A DNA stretch of 64,000 bases from Schizochytrium sp. TIO01 (Eukaryota; Sar; Bigyra; Thraustochytrida; Thraustochytriidae): contig SMSO01000031.1 of the NCBI GenBank assembly GCA_004764695.1, forward strand, positions 4,821,048 to 4,885,047. The letters run 5' to 3'. This document shows positions 21,264 to 34,400 of the stretch, in pieces. Made by a program: the position numbers and the translations under genes. The notes below the pieces were generated by a model that ran no database searches, was not told the DNA's origin, and saw only the letters and a program-made list of their open reading frames with translations. Position 1 is the stretch's first letter; each line of letters opens with the position of its first letter.

Positions 21264-21440
21264 TATTCTGTTTCTATATATTCTGTATTCTGTATTCTGT
21301 ATTCTGTACTATGTATTCTGTATTCTGTATTCTGTATTCTGTATTCTATATTATGAATTATGTATTCTGTATTCTGTATTCTGTATGTTGTATTCTGTAT
21401 GTTTTATTCTGTATGTTTTATTCTGTATTCTGTATTCTGT
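21264..21440. repeat. TATTCTG heptanucleotide minisatellite
   Basis: About 20 copies of a seven-base unit, TATTCTG, with interruptions in the middle (around 21343-21360) and a variant TATGTTT-containing section near 21390-21420. It is distinct from known telomere units. The array is open in one plus-strand frame, which is a by-product of the repeat. Confidence 0.85.
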
Positions 21441-21959
21441 GTATATGTAAGTGTGTACGTATGTATTTACATAAGCGGCGCTTCTTTCTAAAGGGGGAGG
21501 CACTACAACGCAGCGTGGAACAGAACGCGCCGGAATGGAACGCGCAGATAGATAGACCTGACTGAGTTTGGCATAGTGCACTGATCGATGAATGAATGAT
21601 CGAAGCAAATGTAGAGAGCGAGCGATCGATCGGTCCGAGGGATGCGAACGGAGGCAGGAGCAGAAGACTGCGCTGCAGGCGGCATAAGGACGGAGGAGGA
21701 GGGACTGACTGGAGGGCAGGCAGCTCAACTGGGAGCACCAAGAGATGCAGCAGCCTCGGAGGGAACCAAGAAACCAACCTGAAACCTCCCCTCGGAGGTG
21801 AATGAATGAATGAAGATGTGAGCAAGAATCGAGTTTTTTCTTCTTTCTTCTTCTTCTTTCTTCTTCTTCTTCTCATGAATGCTTTCATAGCTCTTTCGTT
21901 GTTTTGACTTAGTTTCTTAGGAATATTATAGAACATGGTTTATGATCTTATCGATCGAG

Positions 21960-22086
21960 TTTGTTTGTTTGTTTGTTTGTTTGTTTGTTTGTTTGTTTGT
22001 TTGTTTGTTTGTTTGTTTGTTTGTTTGTTTGTTTGTTTGTTTGTTTGTTTGTTTGTTTGTTTGTTTGTTTGTTTGTTTGTTTGTTT
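21960..22086. repeat. long perfect (TTTG)n tract, 127 bp
   Basis: About 32 perfect TTTG units without a single substitution, implying recent expansion. It is almost the same length as the TTTC tract at 44715-44839. Confidence 0.95.
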
Positions 22087-25000
22087 AGCTGGAAGATAAT
22101 AGAGGGTTCCTGACTACCGCTGGATGAATAAAACAAATCAATAACGAATGGTATAATAGAGCTCAAACTTGAATACGGTTAAAAGGAAATAGAAAGGGTC
22201 CACGAAGGAAAGACCGCAAAAAAGAAAGGAGGAAGGAAGCGAAGAAGAAGAAGAAGAAGAAGACGACCGACCTTCTACCTAAGAAGGTAGGATCTACCTA
22301 CGAATGTATGTATGAATGAATGTATTATCAGCCCTACTACACCTTGCACAGGAATACGCGTAGTCAGTGCCAGCATTGCAAATGGAGGGGTTTCGAATGC
22401 AGCTCGACACCGCGTTTCGAGAACTTCTTCGTCACACCACGTGCCTCATTTCGGTGCTTGTTTTATTTGTGAGCGATCATATATGAAAACTCAAGCATTG
22501 GCACTGGGACCTTCAATTCTGAGAATCCAGATCAGTGCTTCCACCGGTGAGCGAGGCTTGTCGCGTGCAGAATCTGCATTAGCTGAGGAGATCTCGGAGC
22601 TGGGGATCGACTAGAAAATAAAAGTCGGCGCGACAATGCTGGATGGATGGATACCAGCTTTACACTGGTGGTGCTCTTTTGAGCAAAGTGATCCACGGTA
22701 CGAAATTTTACTCAGAAGTCTGGGCAATACAAGACACTTCGAGATGTGAAGCCGTGCAAATGATGTTGAACTTGGAGCAGGTCAGGGGCTGGCTTTGCTC
22801 CCTTAGTTTCGTCAAAAAAAAAGTTCTACCACAGAATATGATTGCTGTATTTAAAGTGGTGTTTTGTACTGCCTTCGTTGCGTGTGCAATGTCCCCAACA
22901 CAGAACATTGTAACTCAGAATCCGCAAGATGTGCAGGTTGCTCCTATTGCGTTACTTCGAGTTTTGTCGATTCTAAAAGTCAGAACGCAAATGTAAACCG
23001 AAATCCTGGCTCAGGATTTGCCAATCCAGCCACGCACAATCCCACTCTGCTTTTGCCACGCAGGCTTTCCAGTCCTTGGCTTGGAGACGGCTGCAAAACC
23101 AAATCTCCCCAATCCGTTTTCCTTACTAGTAAAAGACCAACGGGAGAGGCGAATGCACCAGAGGATATAAACTGCACAAAATGCACTATCAAGTTGTATT
23201 GACGCTAGTCCCCTGGGCCTCTTACGTAAGCGCTTCCTGGTAACCATACTGACATTGCGTATTTCGGCATGGCATAAACTGAGCACATTCGGGTGTAGAT
23301 TAAAGATAAGAGATAAGTAACGTGCCTTTCTTTACAACAAATGATTTCCAGAAGAAATCGGTTCAATTCCATTGCATGCTGACATTTCAAGTTTACAACA
23401 AAACTGCTATTCAACGCATGGCGAGTTTGACCAGAATTCAATCATTGTATTGACATCTAAAGAAAGAGAAACTTCATATTTACCATATTCAAACCAAAGC
23501 GTTAGATCAAACGCAATTATCTCATACATTCGAGTTCACAGCAGCAAAGCTTTTATGATGGAAACAAACCATAAATATAGTCCCTATTCACGCTCGAGCT
23601 GGAATTATGTGAGACTTAAAACCATAGTACTCTCTTCGGACTCTCAATGTTTTCTTGACTTTGATATTTTGGAATGAATCAGGCAAAGTGTTTAGCATAG
23701 GAAACCAAGAAATACAAAGGAAGGAACCTCAATTTCTCATCTACTTAGTGAGATCTTGTTGCAGTTTATGACAATTCTTTACGGTGTTCTTGTTATCCTA
23801 TTTGGAATTGATTGTTGACACTACCGTGACCTGAGGGTTAGACAAATCACGAAAATAGGCTCTTCAAAATGTGTGTGCCTAACCTTATTATATGCGTAAA
23901 ATTTGATTATCTTGGACACCATGGTGCGTGGGCGAGGGAGCAGTGAGCTTGCTCTCATTCAACATGTCGGTACAAATCGAGAGATACCTATGTCCTTCTC
24001 TTTCGTTCACATTTCGCTCAGATCAGCTTTTTTATTTTTTATTTTTTATTTTTAAAAATTAAATTTAATTAAATAATATAAGTTTTTAATTTATATTATT
24101 TATTTTAAACATATATTCTGCACTTATAAGCCCAAAGTTTAAAGAGAGCAGATAAAGAAACTGCTTGCTTAATTATCTTCATTAGCTTATCTTGGAAATA
24201 AAAAGATAGTCTTGCCACGCGCAAGCGACTAAAGTAAAATGAGCTCGCTAAATCCGGGCTGGAAAGGAGTAGCGCTTTGGGCGATTAAATCTTGTATACA
24301 TGAATCCTCACGACGAGAAGAACCACAATAGTAGGAGGAGCTCAAATGCAAAGCATGTAGCTGACTTGTAAGTTAGTTTGCAATTAGCGTGAAACATTTT
24401 TATTATGTGTTTATTCTAAACGATTCTTAGAAAAACACTTTTTAACATTAAAAACAAACATTAAATTTGAATATTAAGACATACAATACATAAGTAATCA
24501 TGATGTTACTTTAAAAAAAATGTCACAATGTGATTTTTTTCTTCAAATAAATAAAATTATAAATAAATAAATAAAACAATTTAATGAATTATATTACAAC
24601 CGAGTTAACTCTTCTCAACCTAAAAAGATTAACATTTTTGCCATGTATGCGTATGCTGTAGAAGTCATACGGGCTACAAGTCAGTCGCTTTAGAAGAGAC
24701 GTCCGGGGCGTCTTAATTCAGAAAGCAGTTGGTGGTCTACAATTTCATGACAAATATCCCAAACAGAAGCAAGCCCAAGGCATCAGGATGTGTGAATATT
24801 GAATAGACAGGGAAGCATAAGAAAGTACACTCCCGGTAGGAACCAGAACACCTTCCTTTAAACACCTGTATGATTGCAGTATTCAACGGGGCAAGCAAGC
24901 AGAAGCAAACGAAAGGCAAGCAAATCAAAATAACACTGCAGGAGGGAGGGAGGATAATGACACGTGGAAGACAGAAGCGTTTCTGTATTGTCACCAATAT

Positions 25001-25626
25001 TCACCTCTTCGTTCAAGATAATACCCTTAGTACCTTGCAAGTATCGTGCTCGTAACCAAGTTGCGAATGGTACAAAAAAGCAAAAAAGAAAGGGACAATC
25101 AATAATAAAGAGAGAGCTCTTTCAAGTCTGGTTTTCTCTTGTGTTGCCGCGTAAGACTCATTTGCAATGAGAAGTGACGAGGATTGGAACTTCGATACTT
25201 TTATTCCCTGGATTTCAAGCCTTTAGAGTTACTTCTGAAAGTGTCCGGACTGTAGTCGTTGACTTAGCTCTCCAATTTTAATCAGCGCGAAAACGAGCGT
25301 TCACTTCCCTTTGGTCAACTTAATAGCGATTCAATAAGCAAAACAAAAAGGAAGTGCCATAGTCTAGCTAAGGAAATACTATTTTCCTTAGTTTTCTAAC
25401 TCCCCTCCTCTTTCTGAATGCGAACTTTATCCTCTCTCTCTTTCTCTCCCTATCTTCTCAATTCTAGACAGATGTTAGAATCAAATTTCCAAGGATTAAA
25501 ACAACTAGAAATATTAGTTTTTTTTTTTTAAAGTTTTTTTTTGTGTTGTAAAATAAAGTTTATATTAAAAAATAGTAACTAAAGAAACACATTAAAAATA
25601 AAATAGAAATAAATTAAGGAATGGTG

Positions 25627-25627
<1 letters not shown>

Positions 25628-25661
<34 letters not shown>
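25628..25661. repeat. (TCAA)n microsatellite
   Basis: About eight perfect tetranucleotide units. Confidence 0.9.
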
Positions 25662-28340
25662 GTTTGTTTTCAGAATACAGCTTCATACAGCTTTCATATG
25701 TCAACCCCCCCCCAAAGCTCACTTTCTAGAACTTACTCCGCTAACTCTATTGCTCAAGACCCACTCACATACACTGAAATGCTGCTTCATTTCATCGCAG
25801 TCATCAACTGCATCGGAAGGCGTGGCTGTTCGTTTCCAAGAATGTATTCATGCAGGCAGCGGAACGCATCGTCATTTTTACTTCAGCACCCTCAGTGCAT
25901 GCAGCAAGTTGGACCGTGCTATCGTGAGCGATGGTCTATCTATCGTGATCATCTACAGCAGATTTCTTCACTAGAGTAACTTAAGACAAACACAAGAAAC
26001 AGAATGGCAACTTAATGATGAAGGACTTAAGAAAAAAAAGTTAATAAAGTCAACTTTGATGCTTGCAGCAATCAGTATTTCATTACATTCAAGAGAAAAA
26101 AGTATATGATGTAAAAGTTTTAAAGACTAAAATCTTACAATAAAGGTATAGCTAGATAATGAATGATAGACCTATTCGGTACTGACTGTTATTGTTTTGA
26201 TGGAAGAATACTAAACTCAAGAAGCCAAGTTATCACTACTGTAGTTATATATGTTTACAATTATTATTAGTATTATTTTATTATATTAATTATGAAAGAA
26301 ATACGTACTTTTTTGTTACTCAGTTACGTTATGTGCTAGTAGTTTTTAAGATTCTTTTGCTTGCTATGAAACGAAACATCGCATCAGCACCGCTAAGGCG
26401 TTCTATCGAATCGCTGCATAATTTTTCAGAAGAGCTACAGTGTGCAGTGAGTAGTTGCTAAGGGCGCATATGCCATACTGGAGATGAGAATAAAACCGGG
26501 TTACACTGCTTTTCGCTTCTTCAGAGAAATATTAGTCAGGCTAATTGATGGTAACATTATGCAATGCGTTGGAATACTAAATGCTTCCAATTGAGCCTGT
26601 TGAATATCCTTGATTTAGAACATTCGAAAGGAAAAACTAATGATATGTAAATTACATACCCGAGACCAATGCTTGTTGTTTTAAAAAAAATTGTGTACAG
26701 TCGATTCATGAAGAGATATGGCACCTTTTTAACAGTGTAAAGCCCATATTCAATGTCCGAATTCAGATGAAAATAGTATGATTACAATTAATATACTTTC
26801 GAAGAAAGTCACTTCATTTAAGAATCTGATTATTGTTCAAGATGTATGTCATTATCAAAATTGTTCATTAATTGAAAGACAGTGTACAATACCTTAAGGT
26901 TTTTCAAATTCTCAGATCATATTTTTTTGCAAAACTGAATCTAACTAGGACCATAGTTTGTTTATTGTATGACGGATGAGACAACATTGTGGTCAAATGC
27001 TTCGCATGTCCAATAAGAAGCTCTGCTATTGGCTAAGCAACCTTTTTATAATCGATTTCACATACGAAGGGTGTAAGGATACCATCTAGAAGTTTTATTA
27101 ATTTATTATTATTATTTAAATCTCTGAAAGGCATCCAACAGGAGTTTAACCTCCAGAGCCTCGTTTAAGTCATAAGAGAAGAGATACACTATAAATATTC
27201 ACCAAGACTTTCTAACCTATAACGGCTCATGATAACGAGAAGCGCAAAAGTCAAAGAAACGTTGTCAATATCTGCGAGAGGAGAGGGTTCTAATGGCTGA
27301 TGTTGTTGGTACCAAAAGTTTAGAAGAAGAGAAAAGGAAGTAGCACGATCTACCTTATGCAACTAAGTATTGGAATTCTACGATTAGTAATAAGAAAAGA
27401 GATAATGTAAAGGAGCCTACTTGCTGAATGAAATTCTGAATAGTTAGGCTCAAATACAAATATTTGAGAAGAAGCTACAGTTTCATTGAAGATGAAAGAT
27501 GTTCTTGAGAAATTCTTCTAAACTGATCGATTTATACTCTCAGGGCTAATAAACCAACTAACTGCACGATGTAAATATGAGACAACCCTCCCGCCTACAG
27601 GCAACTGGAATAAGCAGGCTGCTCAACAGTATGGCGTTCTTATAGTGTAAATGACTGTATAGTGCAAACAACTGCATGGTTATAGCTCAGCACATTTTTC
27701 AGAGCTAAGAGGTCTCGCTTAGTAGGTGAATCTAATGTAAAGTAGGTGCTTTTCTTTGTCTTCTTTACATATTCATTTATTTAGTTACAAATATTGGTAC
27801 TAGGCCTTTATCCAATAAAAGTCATGGAGAGGATATTCAATTTCAAATTCGAAAATTGGCATTTCCTTTCTCTTGATTGAAGCAACTATTTTAGTATTTT
27901 TTAAAAGAAAAAGAAAAATACATTTTGCATGTATTAGCTATATTACTTTAAACATAAATGAAGAATCCTTTTAAAATTATAATGAAAAACATTTCACAAA
28001 GAAATGGAAGAGCAAAGTATTCGTAACTTATGAAACTTTGGAATTAATCCCCTAGGTAGTAGAGTGAAAGGAGTGGTCCTTACTGGCTAAAGGAAGTAAA
28101 TGGGATGGACAAATCCACACTTGGAAGTGATAAGAAACTTATTTTGATATAATTCGGAAGCAAGGAGAAATTGAGACGGGATCTCCTTATTCAAATTGTA
28201 GGCTTCCAGACATCGTCGTCATGGGAGGAAACGTATCTGGTCTCGAGTTAGAGGCGCTACGAGTGGATAAGTATCAGATAGGAGGACTAGAAGTCTCCCC
28301 TCTAGCTAGAAGTTATTAGAAGCGAGTAGCTTTTAAAAAA

Positions 28341-28404
28341 GCGAGCGAGCGAGTGAGTGAGTGAGTGGGTGAGTGGGTAAGTGAGTGAGTAAGTGGGTGG
28401 GTAG
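28341..28404. repeat. GAGC/GAGT/GGGT tetranucleotide array
   Basis: Sixteen four-base units that drift from GCGA through GTGA to GTGG while keeping the four-base register. Confidence 0.85.
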
Positions 28405-31400
28405 CATCTACATAGTACGGGGCTACTGAGTACTCTCAACCTAGAAGTACTCAAGTATCTGCCTACAAAGGTACATTCGCATGATCAACTTACTTTGTTT
28501 GAGGTACCTGTACCTACGAAGCTTTTGCTGGAGACATCATCATTCACCATGAATATGCTTGCAATCTGCTCCGACTACGTGAAGTAGTTTCATTTCTCGA
28601 CTATTCCCTTTAGACATACCACGGGAGTATGGCGGAATGGTTGATTGAGTAAATTGAATAATACCTTACTTAGTAAGTATGTGGATGGTTGGAGTCGTCC
28701 AATAGAATATTATGGAGTGCAGCTGCTGACAACAAATTGGTACCTACCTACGTTGAGCAACGTAAGTACCTATTTGCAGACTGCTAAAGATTGTATTTGA
28801 ACTACGATCTTGATTGACTATTCTTACTTGTTCTTATCAGTAAGGGAATTTATGAGTATCATTAAAAACAAATTCACCTCCGCATATATAATATTGGGTC
28901 TAGCAACTTTGTTTGTTTATTTATTTTGGTCTTTGGGAATAAAAAAACAGAAACCAAAACTCTTAATGAAAGGAAGACGCCTAGCAGCTTTTTTCATCTG
29001 CCAGTAGGCCTTCCCTCGTTAAAATCTGCTCTAAACCTAACCTGTTATAAGAATCATTGCGTGTATCGTAATCTTTGTTATCTCTAATTGCCGTGTTGAA
29101 GACTTTCTGGGGGGGCAAAAAGCCGCGAACAGCTTCGGTTTTGCTCATACATAGCACTCAAGATCTGTATAGTTTTATCTAGTAATACCTAGATAGAAGT
29201 AATTTCAATCCTTGCAGACAGGATCTAAAAGTATAATAACATCAAAATAGACGCACCCCTGCAGCTCCAAAATGCTTGCCATGTAAAATTCGTTGAAAGT
29301 AAGAAGAAAAAAATAATAAACATCCTCCTTTTACTTTTTATTTTTTTAAATTTAAATTTAAATAAAAAGCAGAGAGGTAAAACTTCTTAAAATAGAAGGA
29401 CCGAAGAAAATAGAAGCACAAATGTACCATAATCGATGAGCTTCTTTTTTACCAATGGCATTTTCAATAGTGAAATGAAGGCATTGCATACTATTGTTTC
29501 ATGAATGAAATGCCTATCCTCAAGCACTTCAGCTGACATGAACCATCGTTGCAACCAGAGGTAAGTTTGTTATTATTTATCGAGTGGGCCCGTGCGAGTC
29601 GACAACACTTTTGATAGTGTTAATTAAAGTAGCTGTCATTTAGAGCAATGCTAAGAGCGAAGATTATGAATGCAGAGCGCGAAGGCATGATATACGCTTG
29701 ACTTTTTTGTTGGTAACTTTATACTGAAGGCCCAGTTGCCCAATTATCGATACATGAAAATGAAAGTTTTGTCGCATATACTTTCTGTAAAAAACCAAAA
29801 CAGAATAGACACCTATTTTGAAACCAGAATAACAGAGCGCAAGCTTATACGAAACTATGAAAGTTGTAGGCATTCATGTGAACTGCTGTATGCTTTGAAT
29901 GTCCCATGAAGAATAAGAAGAAGAATAAGAAGTCCGGGACATGAGCCGATCGTTCATATTTATCTAAAGGTAATTATTTTAATCCCCTCTCTAAACTTTT
30001 GAAGTTCTTCACGATTTTTCACAGATGTACTCGATCATGATGCATAACTATGTTGAGTTCGTCGCAACTACTGTATCTCACATTTCAATGCTCTTGTTTA
30101 TTTGACTTACATGTCTCGTGCAGAGGTCTGCAAACTTGAGCTCAGAGACATAACTATAAACGTTGTCCCTCTCTACCATGCTAGACTAGTCACTGTGCAT
30201 AGCCTAGGCATTCTTTTGCAAACTCGTACCTGTTATGATATAGCAAGTTGAGGAAGGACTCTTTTCTCTCTTGAGAGAGTCCTTTTGTGACCATAGCTCG
30301 CACAGCGCGTTACGTTATCTACTTAGTCAGTTAGTTCTTGAGCGATTGTCCGGAAATACAACCTTTTCTGCTGTGTGGAGACAAAAAGCTGCTTGTAGAT
30401 AACAAAATAGGATTCTAAGACTGCACATCTGCAAGCTATTCTCTCACACGACGTTATAATAGTGCCCCTCGCATCACTTTGCCATGGGGTTCCACCTACC
30501 AACGAAGGGATAGGTAGGTAGGCAGGTAGGTAGGCAGATACAGCAAGCGCAATGAAAACTTGAAGAGAAAGAATAAACCGTCTTTCGTTATACAGTTCTT
30601 CTTCCTTACTTCTAATTGTAACTGCAGCTTAAAACATTCAACGAAGCAGAAGCCTTCAAACTGATAGCAGCGGGTCTTATTTAGGCCATCCCGACAGCAC
30701 GAACAGCAAAGAATCGTTATTTCGTTTCCCCACCTTAGTTATCCTGAAAGGCAAACGGACGGGTGAAGCACCACTGATAAGTTGTAATCATAATTCTCTA
30801 GCTGTATCAAGAAGAGGATGAAGATCGTACTCGTGCTACAGCCCGATCTAGTTTTTATTTTTATTTCCTTTCTTTAGCTGTAACGGTCGAAATTAGAGGT
30901 ATACGGACAGAGCGCAATTCAGAGTAGAGTAGAGCCGACACAAGGACGGATGTCGTGAATAAATGCGCGTGGCCATCTTCGTTTTGCTTCCACCGTGTTT
31001 ATGGTATAGTTACTGTAAGAGACCGTCAGAACCAAGTACAAGATCTCGCTCCGCAAAGCAAAGCTCTTCTTCACTTTCCGAATCAATCTGTAAGCCCAGC
31101 ATTCTTTCGCTCAGCACCTGCGCAACGGATGGCCTAACTGCTACAAGGACTCACTCACTCACAAGATCCTCAGCACTGACGACCCTGTACGCAACACTTA
31201 CAATCCGTTTCGTTCGTCCCAGCGCGAAGGCCACAGCTGATTCTGATTCTGCCCTACCCTCTTCTGTTCACAAGCCTGAGTCATGCCTGATTCCCTGTGG
31301 AGAAAGTACACGAACGATAAGAAGTCCGGTGCGCGCAAATGAAATGCCAATCTATCAGTTGGCTCACAGGACCACAGTCACGCCAGGAGCTGAGGAGTAT

Positions 31401-31668
31401 TAACTATCATCTTTGAAAGAAGTCATAAGGACCAACAATCTCGCCTTCTTCTCTAGAGGTGCAATGAAGCAGAGATGAAGAACTGACGATTGATTCAACG
31501 TAGCACCGTCTCCTTTGGAACAGGTGCCGCGAGCAAGGAAGCTAGTTTCGAGGCGGCACTACGTCTTTCTGACTGCCTCGCTTTTAGTGGAGTTTTCAAC
31601 TAAGTTCGGGTTTGTGCCAGCTCAGTAGAAGAGAGGATCACTCGCCTATTTGTAAGGTGAGGTAGGTG

Positions 31669-31669
31669 C

Positions 31670-31704
<35 letters not shown>
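31669..31704. repeat. (GATT)n microsatellite
   Basis: Nine perfect GATT units. Confidence 0.9.
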
Positions 31705-31705
<1 letters not shown>

Positions 31706-32107
31706 AAGTCACCTGCCGAAGTGATGAGGTTTCGAGGCCGCCTGCTACTCCGTGTGACCTAAAGCTGAGCTGAGAAGCTGCTCCTCTTGAAGCAATCGTC
31801 CCTCGCTGCAGCTTCTCCTGTATCGTTAGAGTGAGTTGGTTCAACGAGCCCAGGACAGTCAAACTAAGCTCAGGTTTGTCCAAGGAGAGAGATAGGTGTA
31901 ATAGACAAGGTGGGTGGGTAATCTATCTACCTAAATGCTAAAGCACACAGAAGCTAACTTGAAAGAGACAGAATTTTGGCACTTGAAAACTTTTCGCCTT
32001 AGCTTAGTTCCACCTAGCCAGAGCTAGCGCTGCCACCCGCTGAAACAATCTGTTTCTTGGAATAAAGGATCGCCGCTTTATGGAATAAAACAGATGATTA
32101 TTGGCAT

Positions 32108-32148
32108 GTATGAATGAATGAATGAATGTATGAGTGTATGTATGTACG
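32108..32148. repeat. TGAA/TGTA tetranucleotide tract
   Basis: TGAA units pass into TGTA units in the same register. Confidence 0.8.
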
Positions 32149-33155
32149 TCTGAATGGATGATTCTATGTAACCTCGGAAGAACTCAGAACCTCTGGGAAG
32201 ATCACCTCCACCACCCAGCAATTCCGCTGTCAATTCTGGAAACGGCCTTCTGCATTCCATTCCATCTCTAGAGGCAGAGGCTGCACGAGGTCTCCACAGG
32301 GTGCGTCTCGACAGCTTGCCTCGCTCGCTTGTCCGCCTCCATGCACGCATGCGTGCATTACCTTAAGTGGTTTCCCAAAGAAAGGAAAGAAAAGCAAAGC
32401 CAATGAAAGACCTGCAAGCCTGCCACCGCGCTTTCTATTCTTCAGCTAGCTAGCCTTACGCAGCACAAGTTGTGGCATATTTTTGACCTTTTGCTTATTT
32501 CAACCATCTTTTCTGTTAACATTATTCATGAGCTCTTGCAGATACTATACTTTATATACATATTTTAATTTTTATGGAAACTGGAAAATAGACGTTTAAT
32601 ATAAAAACAGAAAAACTTGCTGCCCTAGAATAAAGTTTTCAAGCGACTTTCTTGCTCTTGTCATTTTGTAAATCAGGCCGATAGATGAGGTGAATAGTTA
32701 GATTGATAGACAGATAGACAGTTTTAGCTTATGAATGGTGATGTCTTGAAGCAGCAGGTGGAGCCATGAGGAAATACTGGATCAAAGCGGCCGTTGCGGT
32801 AACTAACGCACTAAAACTAACCAACTGACTGGCTGGTTGACCGAAAGACCGCCGCGGTGTCTGGTCTGTTCTAATCTAGTCTTGTGGTTTGTCTGCTAGC
32901 CTCCAAACCACAGGATTGTCTTCTCCAGTCACGCTTAAATAGATGGCTGCCTCACCTCGGTCGCACCTAATAACGCATGGGCAACACGATTAAAAACAGC
33001 TTGCTTAGCTTGTTCGCTTGCTGGCTTGCTTGCTTGTGTGTTTGCTGGCTTGCGACTGCATCGACGGCGATCGTGAGCGTGAGAGCACGAAAGGAAAGAG
33101 GCATGTATGATTGCCGAGCCGGCTATAGCTCCGAGTTCCTCGTTTCTAATCAGTC

Positions 33156-33182
33156 AATGAATGAATGAATCAATCAATCAAT
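33156..33182. repeat. TGAA to TCAA tetranucleotide tract
   Basis: Three TGAA units followed by three TCAA units in one register. The tract at 33783-33824 has the same change of unit. Confidence 0.8.
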
Positions 33183-33782
33183 CCACATGGGTGTCTGTAT
33201 GGATGTAATGCATGTATTAGTTTATTGATTGAGCAGCACAGCGACAAGGATGTCTCGAGCGTGGTTTGCATAAGCTTTAGTCCAGGCTGGAGCGCGAGAG
33301 CGTGCACGGCGTGGTCCGAAAGCAAAGGGCACGGACGCTGAGGCTTTGTTCGCGTGAGGAGAGAAGAAGAGTGAAGATGTCAAAATAGTGCACCACTCCC
33401 TAACTAATAAGCTGAGACCGCTCCTTTCAACTAGAAATGAGAGCAACAGGTCCGGAAATGCCGAAATGCCATCTAGGGGAACCTACGAATAAACAAATAC
33501 AGAGACACATTTATAAAAACACCTAGTCAGGTAGGTACTAACTCACTTACTTGCTTACCGTCCGAATTGGTTGGGCCTGTGCTGCATGGCTTGACTTGAA
33601 GCATGGATGGATGAACTCCTGCTTGCGCAGGTACTTGCTATCTTTGCGACAGTTTTGTAACAAAGATGTGACATACAATGAAATAAGATCCTGGAGGAAC
33701 TTTCCATAGGAAGGATATAGCAAACTCGTCGATCGCCAACAACTTGAACATAGTCTGCCTCTTTGGTAACTGAGGGAATGAT

Positions 33783-33824
33783 TGAATGAATGAATGAATG
33801 AATCAATCAATGAATCAATTGAAT
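33783..33824. repeat. TGAA/TCAA tetranucleotide tract
   Basis: Tandem TGAA units, then TCAA, then TGAA again. Open frames reading through it are spurious. Confidence 0.8.
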
Positions 33825-34370
33825 AGTTGATGAATTAACAATGATGAAGTAAATGGTGAAAAGATGCTTGAATTAACAATCATGAAGTGAATAGTGTCAC
33901 TATAAAGGTGAATAAACAAATGCTTTGAGCGAAGTCTTAACTGGGCAAGTTGGCGTGGACCCTGCACGTGTCGCATACTCACTGACTCATCGCCACCTCT
34001 TACACACGATTTGTGTGATTGCGATCTCTGAAGAAAGGAATGAACTCGCAAGCTCCAAATTTGGAGCATTGATCGGGCTTTTGTGAGAAAAACCCCAGCG
34101 TACAACTGGACCTTTTTATATAATAGAGGGATTGGATTGTGCGTACGCTCGCATTATCTCATTAGAAAACGAAATGTGATGTGACTGCAAACCTATGCAA
34201 CAACTACCACCGAGTAGAGGTCGGCTGTATTGTTGGCAGAAGGCCTTCCAGTCGCTAACTTGCTCGCTTGAAGTAAGCGCAAAGGAAACAAACTAAAGAA
34301 AGTTTCTGTTAACTACTAGCATATCATCTGTTCGAAGGGCATACGTGAGCGAATTGAGAATCACTTGTCC

Positions 34371-34400
34371 ATTTTGTTTTGTTTTGTTTTGTTTTGTTTT
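34371..34400. repeat. (TTTTG)n pentanucleotide tract
   Basis: Six TTTTG units, the last one diverged. Confidence 0.9.

Larger units (their letters stand above)
17375..24000. other. gene-poor block, first part
   Basis: No supported gene. A GC- and CpG-rich patch at about 17900-18210 could be a promoter or the remains of one. It contains the small hairpin AGCGCC-gacttt-GGCGCT. An A/T-rich island follows at 18220-18440. Further on are a CTGG tract (21052-21085), the TATTCTG minisatellite, a TTC tract (21834-21874), the long TTTG tract and a GAA tract (22240-22262). Open frames at 22312-23677 on both strands are short and unrecognised. Confidence 0.5.
24001..34000. other. gene-poor block, second part
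   Basis: No supported gene. The longest gene-free run, 25980-28809, has no open frame of 60 codons in any frame. Clear A/T-rich islands lie at about 24020-24110, 24470-24600, 25500-25620, 27890-27990, 29300-29400 and 32510-32640. A hairpin (AGGACT...AGTCCT around CTCTC-tt-GAGAG) lies at 30255-30283. The plus-strand frame 30963-31403 (146 codons, ATG start, hydrophobic N-terminus) is the only one that could be a small secreted protein, but it has no recognisable domain. Confidence 0.5.

Noticed and set aside
21418-21936. 172-codon minus-strand frame
   Set aside because: It is built from TTC and TATTCTG repeats and GC-rich spacer, with no domain.
21960-22086. CRISPR-like regular repeats
   Set aside because: This and the other arrays are simple tandem microsatellites with no unique spacers; no cas gene is present.
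27677-27735. second tRNA-like A box (TAGCTCAGC)
   Set aside because: There is no B box at a suitable distance and no cloverleaf can be drawn.
28627-28705. tRNA-like sequence with a good A box (TGGCGGAATGGTTGA) and a B-box-like GGTTGGAGTC
   Set aside because: The would-be acceptor arms (GGGAGTA and AATAGAA) do not pair, the T loop would be eight bases long and its key C is replaced by G. At best it is a decayed or chance match.
30963-31403. 146-codon frame with a hydrophobic N-terminus, possibly a secreted protein
   Set aside because: Ser/Thr-rich without any domain, overlapped by another open frame on the same strand, and no further support. It is mentioned in the block entry only.
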